Origin: Atriophallophorus winterbourni
Taxonomy: Eukaryota > Platyhelminthes > Trematoda > Plagiorchiida > Microphallidae
NCBI GenBank assembly: GCA_013407085.1
Contig: JACCGJ010000281.1
Coordinates: 62,001-126,000, forward strand
Direction of reading: 5' to 3'
DNA: 64,000 bases
A program made the position numbers and the translations under genes. A model generated the notes under the pieces. That model ran no database searches, had not been told where the DNA came from, and worked only from the letters and a program-made list of their open reading frames with translations. Within the stretch, counting starts at the first letter, position 1; every line of letters starts with the position of its first letter. This document shows, one piece after another, positions 31,805-44,200 of the stretch.

Positions 31805-32209
31805 TTGTTTGATAAAATGCTGGACAAACTTCTCATCACGCTCATTGCACTATGTACAATTATCCCACTGACGAGGTGTTTCTGTGTGAAGAACGTCTAT
31901 TTGGCTGATGTACCGAAAATACACAGTTATGGTGGACTTACCATCACTATCGATCCCGAATTGTACAAGGTTGGATTTTTCGCTGATGAAAACTGGAATT
32001 GTGCCTTAGTAGGGTCGAGGAGACCAGATAAGCGAGGCTACATCGAGTGTTGCTTCGCCAAAACGGTACTCAGCGACTATTGGAACGAATGGGCGCGTGA
32101 TTCCGTCATACTCAGTGGAATTTACACGAGTAACGTCAGTGGCGCGGATTACTATCCATACAGAAAAGAAGATTGGAAATACTTGGATCCAGATAAGCTT
32201 TGGACATGA
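31805..32209 (+). CDS. predicted small secreted protein
   Basis: A 134-residue ORF starting MFDKMLDKLLITLIALCTII, with a second Met at residue 5. Residues 5-24 have a signal-peptide layout: Lys, a long hydrophobic stretch, then LTRC with likely cleavage around residue 24-26. The mature part has four cysteines (one single Cys near the N-terminus, WNC, and ECC), one N-glycosylation site (NVSG) and a Tyr/Asp-rich end (DYYPYRKEDWKYLDPDKLW). It ends in a clean TGA. I recognise no family. It lies 1 kb downstream of the dipeptidase on the same strand. It could be a single-exon gene or one exon of a longer one; a chance ORF is less likely because of the composition and signal peptide. Confidence 0.5.
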   Translation: MFDKMLDKLLITLIALCTIIPLTRCFCVKNVYLADVPKIHSYGGLTITIDPELYKVGFFADENWNCALVGSRRPDKRGYIECCFAKTVLSDYWNEWARDSVILSGIYTSNVSGADYYPYRKEDWKYLDPDKLWT

Positions 32210-32217
32210 TGAATTCA

Positions 32218-33165
32218 CCGCAAATGCGTTTGAACAAACAATTTACTGGTCAACCTCAACAGATCATATATTTCATGTGGAATTGGTTGATTTTTAATGC
32301 AGTTTGAATTGAATATAATAGAGCGACGAATCAAACGAATATTGTTAAGACGCTACAATTACGGCCCAGCTTTATCAGATACTTCAGACATATTTTCCGC
32401 ATACAAACACAGGATGGAATTCTACACAACACAACTAAAACAGCAGCGGTGGAAACGTGACTATACAGCTCAAGTAATTGACTTCTGTGTTGACTGTTTT
32501 TTCCGATACAGTGGATAATGCTCCGCGAATAGGCGGAGTGAAACCACAAAGAGCGTCTATAATATGTCCACGGGCAATAAGGATTCCTTGTACAAAGGTT
32601 TCGGTTGCGAACGAACCGTATCTCACTGAGACTGGCCCCAAATTGATGCAATAAGCTATGCTTCCTCGTGATCCTTTAATCTATACCAAGTGGTGTCCGC
32701 TTGACTTATTCGTGCAGATATTTCAGCTTAAAGTCTTGGTTGAAAACCTTAATTGTTTCATGTATAGGAATACCAGGCAGTATTCCAGCATACGAACTAG
32801 GTTCAGTTTTACAACAAAACGAAAGACAAACTTCCTTGACAATCACACACGATGAACCAGATCGTGTTGCTTGCTGCATATATTAGGATGAGTATGCGAA
32901 AACAAATTGACTTTTGCTCTGCAAATATTTCATGCCACTTCTCCCTACGAATTTATAGATATCATTTTTCACTATTCTGTTTCGCCAGCGACCAACCTGG
33001 AAAAATCATAGCGGTAAATCTTAGCTGAAAACGTATACATAAGTGGGTAACACTAGTATAAGAAGCCCACGAAAATTAGGTCAGTAAGCTGCTCTAGTTG
33101 TCTAAATCGGAAGCTTATCGATCAAATTATGTGCTGTATCAATAATGAACGCGTTTACTGACAGA
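32218..33165. other. intergenic, no gene recognised
   Basis: Only short overlapping chance ORFs on both strands (for example 32297-32518). Confidence 0.4.
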
Positions 33166-33169
33166 AAAC

Positions 33170-33850
33170 CGGTTTTAGATTCAGCAATGTATGGAAGGAT
33201 AAAAGACCTTCAGGCTGCGCTAAGAATTGTGTATATAAAATCAACCGCAAGGGTTGCTCGGGAGTACACTTCGAGCAAACTTCCAGAGAGCTCAGTACTA
33301 GGATGAACCAACCTAAAATGCGAATCGGTAAGCAGCCACGCAATTCCGGTGAATGTCAATCAGCTGAACACGTGCTGGACACAGGTCATAGCGTTCGTCT
33401 TGATAACGTAAAAGTGATAAGGCGTGGGATAAAACCATACATGGAGCGAATTTACGGTTGAGATCACAAAAGCTGAAAAGAATGCGGCAAACAAGGTGGA
33501 TGGGGCTGATATCTCTACAATCTGGTGTCCGGTTCTGCAACGGATAAACATTAACGTGCGTGACCCATAGTGTGCACACGGTTTACACAACCAATCGGTC
33601 AGCGGATGTCGTTTACACCTGCACACAGCCAGAACAATTAAGACAACACTACATGTAGTGGTATGTGCATCAATTGGCTTTAAACTTGTCAGTCTCTATT
33701 AACAAGCTCAGCGCACACCATGGCCTGTCCAGTTTTTAGCCAGCTTGGGATTGGTCAGGTGAATGCAATATAACCCTGATCTCTATTCGCACTGACACCC
33801 TTGGTCTGACGAAGCTTCTGTGTCAGAAGCAATAACTGTTCTAACCAGTT
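33170..33850 (+). pseudogene. PLE endonuclease fragment and terminal-repeat remnant
   Basis: Plus strand: KNCVYKINRKGCSGVHFEQT (a decayed GIY-YIG with YIG lost), TSRELSTRM, then AEHVLDTGHSVRLDNVKVIR and RRGIKPYMERIYG, matching the C-terminal end of the PLE ORF at 6025-8199. Stops and frameshifts follow. At 33785-33835 the CUUGGUCUGACGAAGCUUCU hammerhead half is kept but GAAACGUU is lost. Confidence 0.8.
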
Positions 33851-34980
33851 TTAGACTCGCTTCATGTCAATAGTAAGACGTGCAGCACCAGACAGCTAAT
33901 ATACGCTGTCATCGATTTTAACCACATGCAGCTAATGCTAGGACAAAATGTGACCTTGATGAAGGTAATGATCAGTGTGTAAGCTTAGTGCGTTTCAAGG
34001 AGCCTAATCAAGCCAGCTGCTGTTATTCCAGCTGAGATAATTAAGATATTTGGACACCTAGATGTATTTGTGAAGTCAGTGGTATGCCATCGGGCTCAGA
34101 GCTTAACGTACAAACATTTTTGAACGATTTCGTACACCTTTGAAGAATGTTTAATTTATCGACAGACAATTCAATTCAAAGTATAAAGCTTTACAAAAAC
34201 CACGGAACAATATGGGAAATACCAATAACGGGATTAACAAAGTAACCAACTAAAAGGCGGAACACTTACACAGATTCACACCATGAGACCGTCCGCCCTA
34301 GATACGTACTAAAATTCTTTGGTAGAAAAGTTCATATTTGTAAGCTTGTCGAAGGGCTTTCCGGGATTTTAAATGTTACATGCTATGACATCAATTCGCT
34401 ATTCAACAGTGCCATGTCTAGTAGGTATCATCGAATCTACTAGTCTACTGGTAAATCACTAGAAAACACCTACCAACCGCTGGGATTCATACTCAGAAAT
34501 CGTCGATTCACACAAAGATGCTCGTCTCTTTGATCAGACTACGAGTATCGTGCTTTCTTTCGGAATGCACTCTGCACCTTACAACCGCACGGGTCTTTAA
34601 GAGGATGTACGTCATACTGGAACTGTAGTACTACTCGACCACGAGGATTGGCTGTGATAGAAAGGTTTTGATTCAGTCTACGCAGTACTCCTCTTTAACT
34701 CTAAACAAATGCAAAGGCTGTGTTGGACCGAGCATGTAATATGGCACCACACTTTGGAATGAGCATTGCATTTGTCAGCTGTGAAGATTGGTTATAGGAT
34801 ATAGATCCGAGAGAAACTGCAATAATAAAGAATTTGCTTAACGTGCTCGTAAGACAGAAACATCTATTTAAATAGAGAGTTCGGCTCGCATTTCTAAATC
34901 AACGGTAGCGTTTAGTAAATTGTAGACCGCTCCACGTATCACGGCAGTCGTATCGATAATACGGGGTCTAGTTCTAATAC
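33851..34980. other. intergenic, no gene recognised
   Basis: No domain-bearing ORF or structured repeat was seen. Confidence 0.4.
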
Positions 34981-34984
34981 ACTC

Positions 34985-35095
34985 TCTTATATCTGCTTAG
35001 GCTGGGCAACCTGACAGTATTTTAACCCACGTGCAGTTCATGACTGTGCGGCACTTCGCTTAGATCAGGCATGTGCTTTAATGCATAAGCCCGCG
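34985..35095 (-). repeat. SINE-1 copy (partial)
   Basis: Minus orientation in my naming means the fixed end (GGCTTGTGCTTTCAT-type) is at the high-coordinate side. The segment reads GGGCAACCTGACAGTATTTT then CACGTGCAGTTCATGACTGTGCGGCAC, a diverged copy of the repeat seen in full at 50400-50640. Confidence 0.6.
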
Positions 35096-35203
35096 AAATT
35101 TGGGGTGCAGGATAGCATAACAAAAATTCGTGCTAGGTGACACATGGCTATACGAAAGTTAAGATATTTGTGAATAAAAACACTGCAGTGATGCAGAGAG
35201 CTG

Positions 35204-35209
35204 TTTATT
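35204..35209 (-). terminator. polyadenylation signal AATAAA, BRIP1
   Basis: AATAAA on the minus strand, 37 nt after the BRIP1 stop codon at 35246-35248. The short 3' UTR is consistent with a real gene end. Confidence 0.65.
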
Positions 35210-35245
35210 TACAGTATCATGTGTTCGGTACGTAAAATTGTAATA

Positions 35246-38200
35246 TTATGCAAAAATATCAGCCAACTCTTCAGCCTCTCGATCGACTTTGGTGCATATC
35301 TGATGCGTATTGACAAACGTCCGCAAACATGTAACAAAAGAAGACCAGTCCTTATATCCTGTTGCCCTGTGGAACGAAAAAACGGTGAACGTTAAAGCAA
35401 GTCCAGAGTGACTTGGCAAAATAACGTGAGACTTACCTCGATTGAATCCAACGACTGATGCCAGTCATGTAACGAGACGGTTGTTCTACGAAGCGGGCAT
35501 CAACCAGAAGCACTGCACCCCAATCGTTCATGTGACGTATGCAACGTCCGAGAGCCTGATTCAACGCTCGGTAAGCCTGCGCATCATACCACTCGGAACC
35601 GCTTAGAACGCGTCGGTTGTTGGAATCGCACTCCACGCCACCAGAAAAGGACCGGTTTGTGGGGCTAGGTGACGAGGGTAGCAACGAGGAGCTAGGTGAT
35701 GGGCAAGTTTTCACGTCAGATGCCCGACGACGTGTGGTATCGTTAAATTCGCGTTTCTGTCGTACCTGAGGAAAAGATGATTTCCATTCATTATTGAATT
35801 TTAAATAGCAAATAATCAGATAACCAGTAAAAAGAGTAGAAAAAACTATTGAAAATGATGGAATGAAACGAACAATGAACATTGACCGGTAATAACATCT
35901 AAAGAGGCACATCTCAAGTGTTATTTACTCGACTATCGCGGTGCAATCGTGCAGCACTTGTGCGTAATAAAACACCGTGTTTAAATTGATTTGCCACCGG
36001 TAGTGACTGCATGCGAAAAACACGCGCGTGGTCTCAATGCCATTGCTATTTTCATTTCCCATATCGTCTAAGCTTGGGTATCTGCCTAGACTTGACAGTA
36101 TCTTAGACCACTCGCAGTCTATGACTATGCGGCACTGCCTGGTCAGGCTTGTGTTTCATATTACACACCCGACTAATTGATACAAGTATTACCAGCTAGG
36201 TTTGGCGAATGCTGGCGACATTTATGAATTTTGATTGAAACAGTACAAGAGTATTGACTGTTCATGATGAAGCCACGATACCAGGACAACATGACAGTAG
36301 GCTGGCTTGCCGAAATACTCCACGTGGTGCCAGCTGGGTGGGCTCGGTTCTCCGAGCTCAGCGAAAGGTTCGGCGGTGGTGTCTGAGGGTGTGGTGGGTT
36401 TTCGCCTGGCAAGCGTTCTCCCTATAAAAAGCCACAAAAATCCAATGATGACATCACGACGCGGCGGATGTGACTCGCCGCTCCAAAAGTCACTGCCCCT
36501 TGTCCTATCCAAGGACATTGTATGGTGCACAGGCAAAAACTGAAGTCACCAACCTATCAACGGGGTTATCGGGCTCCGAACTGGAAATTCCCAGAAAAGG
36601 GCGTATGAACCGCTTCGTCGGTCACCGGCCACCGATAGGTGCGAACCTCTCTCGCTCCACTGCCTTGTGGGTAAAGGCTCGGGGTGGGACCCCCTAAACG
36701 AAATCTCCCCTACTTCGGTGTAGGCAACCGGGTAGTATCATGCCTACGTTCAACGATGCCGATGACAACGCTTTGTACCCCCTTCTCGCTTTGTACATCT
36801 CATTGTTTATGTTGAACGGCACTATATCTGTATTCAGATTGGTGCAAAATAATAATAATAAAATAATACAGGACAGTATCTTCTCCCAAGTGCAGTCTAT
36901 GACTGTGCAGTACATTGCCTGGAACATGCTTGTGATTGGCTACATACATATGACGCCTCGAAGCAATAAAACTTTCCCAGCAGAAAATTTAAAGAAGCCT
37001 GTCGTTTATTGCGAACATTGGGCGTCGGATATGCGTTAGGAATGCAGTGCCAATCAACTTATCTAAAAAATTTCCATTGATTCAAAGATCACAAGGCATC
37101 TTAATTAAAACAAACCAAAATGTTCGGTAGTTATACTATGTTTGAAATCGAACGACTTTAAACTTTACCAAAACATGGAAATCGCTTACCAGGGGATTGT
37201 TAAACGCAGGGTATGGTATGCCAACTGCGATCACTAAACGGCCATAGGAGTCAGCGAAATCCAAGCCTTCGCTAACTTTGCCACGACACACTGCCAACAC
37301 CAGCGCGCCATTTTTGGAATGCGAACGCTTGTGGAGCATGGAGGGTGGGGGGCAGTTTTCGTCGACCGCTTTGTAAAATTCCTCCAACCAAGAGTCCAAA
37401 CCGACAGAAGACCGAGGTTCCACCATGACGTGCTTAATTTCTTGCAATTTCGATAAAAGGCCGGTAGTCTAAAGAAAATAGCACCAAACACACCAAATGA
37501 CGTTAATCACTGTTTCGCAGAATGTTCGGCTAAACCAATCGAGATATCAGCAGACGGTCGACGAAGCTCTCGAGAAAACAATATAATTGTTAAAACACTC
37601 CTGCTTAAACAATTCTCTATCATACATGTTGTGGAGGTGTGACGTGCATTAGCGATGAGTGCTAATCACGAGCTTTCGAATGATATGCAGAACTTCAACC
37701 TCCGGCACAACACGAGCAAAAAGCGCCGAAAAGTCCTACGAGGACAATTGCGAACTCGTAAGATTTTGGGTTTCGGAAGGATTGCATTAGAACGGTTCGA
37801 GCGACATCTTTGGAAGTATGAGATGGAAAATGTAAACCGCAATCGCGATGATATGCAGTTCGTCAATGTCGGTCAAACGAGCCCTGTGTGGTGAGAGCTT
37901 GAAGTGTACCGGTTGGTACGAAATCGACTAACAAATCAGATCGAAGTGGCAGCAGGGACAGGCATGTTGAGAATTACCGTTGTCATTGCTTGTTTTGCCT
38001 ACATAAGATAGGCGTGTGCTTCATTATTTGTCTTGTGTGTAATAAACGCCTTTGACCAATCAACTTTCTTTTGTGTTGTGGGATTCGTGGGTGAACGCGA
38101 TTAGCGTATGCGTGCAATGCGGGGGGGGGTTAAGCGGTTCATGTTGGATCGATGACCCGAATGTTGCGATAAGCGGCCAGTTCCGGCCCCTCTCTCTCTT

Positions 38201-41200
38201 CCACGCTACAATATCACACTGCGTTGGAAAATGATGACACCGGTAAAATTAGACGAACGATTCACATAGTATATCGAAGTTGCTGATCAAATCTAGATGA
38301 TCCTTTGTATCACTCTCTGTGAATGCTCAGGATTGGGTAACTTAGTAGATGCAAACACTGAACCCAACGTTCAAACGAATGCTTCGTGAATAAGCTCAAC
38401 GGAGTTTTTACTCATTTCAATAGCAAGATGGAGAGAGGCAGAGAGATAGATAAGTGGATAGACAGATTGATGAATGGATAAAGAGATGGGTGAATATATT
38501 GAACTTGTATATTTAACTGAATCAATGGTGTCTTGCAAATGTGACACCTTGCACTTGGAGCGTGAAGTAGTTGCATAAAATGTATTAATAAAGAACGTTT
38601 GACCTTGAGCAGGAGATGAGAGCAGCAACGAAGCTTAGGCCAAATGTTTTTAAAATAAAGACGATGTATTTGGAAACAAGCGACAAGTTCGTAAAGCTTC
38701 GGAGGTAGTAACGATTACTAATGAACAGATTCCAAAAGGAAGCTTTTACGCTCACTCAAACAATTTGTACGTTTTTAGCAGGAAGGCATTAAATGGCCGG
38801 CTGCGACCTTTTATTAAACCGGTTTTTATATCGGCGTACGTGATAAAAAATTTGAAATAATCGGCTGCAGCATTAAGTGGTGTTGCTGAACAAAATAAAC
38901 GTGGTTGGATAATTAGACAACTCACAGTAAAAAAAGAACTATTAGCCCCAAAAGTCTTACCTCCCAACGTTGAAACAATTTGTCCAGAAGACTATAGGAT
39001 GGGAAAAAACAGAGCACACCACCGGGAACTTCAAAGCTCGCATGCAACAAAACTTGGCCTAATTCGTCTTGGAAATCATAGGTACTCTGTTGTTGATAGG
39101 TGGCACACATTCTGCGCCCGTTTGGACCATGCGAAAGAGCGCCAACCAGAAGGCGGTCTTTGCCGATCACGTGATTCGCTTCCAATCGAATCGGAAATGG
39201 CACTCCCAGTTCAGCCTCCATAGCATTCAGTGGAGAAAGAGTTCCGCTAACAAGGATGACACATCGCGCTTCGCTAGCTACTTCGGAGAATATCACGGAC
39301 GGGTTGAGACACCAAAAATTGAGACTCAGTTCACGGGACTCGACGAGACGAGACTGTAAAAGAACGGCGAAAAAAGAATGGGTTAACGGATTCTACGGCA
39401 CGTTTAAAAAATAGTTAAACATTGGCTAATTGAAAAAGGGGGACAACATAATTCTCACGGCAAACATCAATTGAAACACGGGGTTCTTCGATGGAAGTAC
39501 ATACTAGTATGATAAACGACATCATTGATTAAGGTTCAGAGAACAAATACGCTAAGGTTTCGGCGATAGAAAGCAGGACGTGTTACAGAGGCTTCGCGAT
39601 TAGTTGGAAACTTCAAAGTCCAACCAATAACATCAATAATAATTTTGAGCTAACAAGGCTATTTCAAACGGAGTTACGATTCGGCTATAAAGTGCGAACC
39701 AACGATGGAAAACGACCCTTTAAAGGATTTTTAAGAAAAAAATCGAATGCTTGTCTCGACACACGATTAATGAAGCAAACAAATAGCACATTCATTCGCT
39801 CACATCGCTTGGCGATTTTTATAATGTACACTTTCAATATTGGATTGGATTGTACACAATGCAAAGTGATCAAGATGCATTTGTCTTGTTCGACACACTT
39901 GCAAATCCATCATACTCAATGATGCGGTTCATGCTGTTTGTACTCTTCAACAGAAAAGTGCACCAGCAAACAAGAAACACTCACAACGCATTACAGTAGC
40001 ATATTGTTAATTCTAACATAACAAAAATGTGAGCATCGAATGGTTGAACACGAGGGATAAAAATAGGTACGTTTCTCATGTGTTCAAATACGAGAGCGAC
40101 ACTTGAAAATCTAACAAGCAATGTAGCATAGCGCTTAACCTTGGCAGATCGTTTGGAAAACCATGGAGATGAGGTTTGTGAGAGGTCTCCAAGTGGTAGG
40201 ACGGACGGTTTACGCTCGTAGTCTACGGTCTCGGTCAGCACAACGCGATAATCCGCCAAATGGCGCTGGTCATCTCTAGGGAAAAAGGAAGACTGTGGAT
40301 TAGAACAGAATGGAACCGAAGATAACACGGAACAAGTTAAGGTAAGGCGAAAGATCGGGAAGAAAAATTTAGATGATTGGGAAACTGTACAACTAACAAT
40401 CACGTGGGGTGAAGAATTACATGAGTAGATATACATATAGTCCAAGATTAGCTGCTGAGTATATTTACTAGCAAGAGCCATTGCAACTGGTGCCGACGCG
40501 TAAGGAGATTTATTCAGAAGATTTGAAATTGTAGCTCTGGGCCAGCCGACGGGTAAGGAGATTTATTCAGGAGATTTGAAATTGTAGCTCTGGGCCAGTT
40601 TTTAGTAAATTGGCTTATTTGGAAAAGAATGATAACAGCACACTATGCATAGCAAATTGAAGAGGCAAGTTGGCCTTCGATTTAATAAATGAACAGAGGT
40701 AGTAAGATGATCTAGAAGATGACATTTTGACTAAATCATGATGCCGTGGGCAGGAATTATTAATGAGGATGACACTGTCGCTCGTATAAAAATGTTAGAT
40801 TAGAAACGTCTCCACGATACTTTCAAGTTCAGCTTGAAGTGATTTTGCTGTAAACCTCAAGACTGGATCCAGGCAAAGTGCTAAACAGACAGAGACTGCG
40901 CGTGAGCTAAGATATCGTAAGTACTCAGGTCTAGAAGGATCTGGGAATGAAAATAGCAGCGGCAATGAGACTCCAGTGTTTTCGCATTAAACTCAAATCG
41001 ATATTGCAGTGTTGCAAAAGTAAGGTATGAGGATGATGTAGTGGAGATTGTCCGAAAACGATAATACACATCCGATGAGCAAAAAGTTGTGACAAAATCA
41101 AAAAGGAAACAAGTTGAAGAAATAAGAGTTAAGAAATGTGTACGATATGAAAGGAAGGGAGAAATACATTGTATAGCATGGATATATATTTTGAGAAGCT

Positions 41201-44200
41201 TGTTTCACTATATACCAGGGAAATTATAAACATTGACACGAAAGAAGCCTAGAATGCATAGGAGAATAAAACTAAAAGATCGTAGAGACGATTTCGAATG
41301 TAACCAGTAAGAAGGCGAGGTGAAAACAGAAACAAATTCCATGTTCATGATGAAAAATGAACACTACTCACCGGAACATGTATTTCAATGCTGTGAAGAC
41401 AGAGTCGAATAGATGAAGTGTACTTCCGTTAGGTTTAGGCGACTGTGATTCCACTGGAAAGCGGCCCGGTCTCTCGCTGTTCTCCGTAACCTTGGCAACT
41501 AAGGCACGATGAGCTGACTGTAGCAATGAAGAATTAACATTGAATCAGCACTAATCCCTTTGAATGCATTGAAAATGTTTGGTGGATTAATAACGGAAAA
41601 ATCTCTGGGGAGGCACAGTTCCTAATTACGTGTTCAACCGCATGTACCGCAGGTTCACACAGGTAATTTGAACGACATGGACCAATAGACGGGTGAATGC
41701 CATCGGAGCAATTCCATTGTGGCAATTGGTCAAGCCGTTAGAACTAAGTTGCCCCTTGGTTGCACACTAGTTGTTGCTCAAAGCCCCATGCGAGTTTCAC
41801 TCGATTTCGTTGTCTTAATTTAACGCTCGTTTATCCAGAAAGTATAAAAAACTTCAAACAAGAGAATAAAATAAAAAGACGCTGTAAGTAGTATATATTT
41901 TCAACAAAAAATACAACATCCTCTTAGATCACACTTAGCTTATGAAGTTTCACACCTATACGGTGTCATTTCGGAGACATTAAATAAACAAGTGGATTCA
42001 TAAAAGAAAACTGATCGGCATCAGAAAACTATTTTAGGGTTAATAAGCAAACCATACAGTCGTATCATAATTAGAGTCGCTCAGGAATTGATGTACAATT
42101 GCGTAGAACATCACCTGCATTTCGGACAACTGCCCCGGTCCAAGCTCGACGGCAGACATGAGCCCGGAAATCTCTTGCCCGGTCCAGACGTGTGTGGGCT
42201 CGGTTGTTTCACCTGCCCGGACCAATCGGGATCGAGTAAGTTGCATGACCCGAAGCATGGCGTCGAGCTGTGTTATGTAATCACAAAAGCAAAATCCACG
42301 ATAAATCAGTATGCGAGGTCAAACATAATAATGCAGATAAATCTAGCTGCGAAAATTCAGCTTAGAAACGGAAAGGGAACAAAAAATGCAAGATGAATGA
42401 TGAAGAATGGTGAGAATGTAGCAGTGTAGGGGAACATGAGCGACTCACCAGAGCAAGTAACCAAAGCTTCTGGTTGCAAAACACGTGAATTATACCTGGT
42501 ACTTATCAAGTATTATTCATAAAATTGTCTCTATCTGTGCGTACGTCAGGGTGGCTCAAAAAAAGGAACTAGCGGTTGCCCATGCATCAAAAGCTCAGGT
42601 TCATACTACGATAAACCGTAATACCGCATCAGTTTCCATAGTATTTCATACTTAAGGAATTGAAATTTTTTTCGAGATCTGTAAAACGTTCCAATGGTCA
42701 ACAACAGACCTGTTGGTGAGTCAGCGTTTTACTTTTAAATGCTTCCTTGAGAGATAGTGAAATGGACCTTATTACTGGAGTAAGGTTAAAAAGCACGTTA
42801 CATACTCTGTGAAGTTACTCCATAAGTTCTTGACAAATCTTCAAATTCGGGCGTACGTTAGGAAGTGATCGGAAGCTGCATCAGCACCGTGCTAAGCTCT
42901 GAGAGATTTTATGTGGTTGTTCTGGGACTGAGTTCTAGCATCGAGCGAGATACAAGTAGTCTTTTACATAGTCATATGAGTAAATACTTTGTTGCCAATG
43001 ATGAAATTGAGTAGATAACCAAAGCCTGAGATTAGTTGGCAATTTACGTTCCGCTATATTAAACCATGCGTTACGAAGGTAACTCGGCAATTTCAGTGTA
43101 GAGAAAATCCATTAATATAGTTTGACGAGCATCGAATGAGCGTCGTCAGAGAGTATTGGAGCTACACAAAATTGAATGTAGCGGTAAAATTTGGGTTTGA
43201 AGCGTGTATATGAGTATGAAAGCACAAGCCTGATCCAGGCAAAGTGCCGCACAGTTAGAGACTGTACGTGGGCTAAGATACTGTCAGGTTGCCCAGACCT
43301 AGACAGATATGAGGAAGAAAAAAGATCAGGAAATGAAGCGTGTATAAATAAAGCGAAGTGAGATGGGCTCCAGTGATGAATGATTTTACAGGAGCGCGTG
43401 CTAAAAGGTGGCTACTTCTAACGTCATCAGCAGCATCATCACCATGAACCACAAGTCCGGAGCCAGACAAAGTGTCAAGCAACATGAAGCAGGAAAAGCA
43501 GATAAGCAAGCGCGTGAAAAAGGGAAAGCAGCAAGCAGTATATGCAAAAACAAATGCGTAAAAAGCAGCTTGTTTTTGTAGTTCCATAGCATGCGATTTT
43601 GTGATTTTTTGTCTTTTTCCATCAAATAATACTGGCTTAAAAATTATGACACATAATAAAATACACAACAGCCACTGACTTAAGTTTGCAGCCATATCTC
43701 GCAAGGTGGAGCTTTTGGAAGCCAACCAGGCAAACCAATACGCCCAACTGAGCATAGCGTTACGGTGAATTTTTTCATTACAACGCGCCACGTCATGGAC
43801 TGGCCACCCAGGTCGTTTCTCCCAGCTTCAGCCAGGCTCCGCGAATAAGGCGCGGTATGGTAAACGCTGAGGAGGCATTCTTAAAACATGTCCCAACCAT
43901 CGCAAGCATCAGCATTTCTCTCAGTCCGTGGCCACCTGGTCCTAACACCCGCTTGCAGACATCTATATTTGTAACACGATTCTGCCACCGATTGCGAGCA
44001 ATCATACACAGGCAACGGGTATCAAAAACAGAAAGCCGACGGGCCAGAGTTCGCAGCCATAAAGTAGTGTAGCACGCACCACTGTGTTGTGCACTCGGCC
44101 TTTAGTATGGAGTAAAACATCGCGACGACGACACAAATGGCGAAGGTTAGCAAACGCGACAGCGGAGATACAACTGCCAAGGTGAACAAAGCTGTCGACT

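Noticed and set aside
37628..38260. Solo LTR in a BRIP1 intron
   Set aside because: Only an LTR-like start and an AATAAA word were seen; no matching end, duplication or partner.
43211..43333. SINE-1 as a hammerhead-bearing SINE like those of schistosomes
   Set aside because: The CUGATCC word resembles the start of the core, but neither CUGANGA nor a paired GAAA/UH arrangement was found on either strand.
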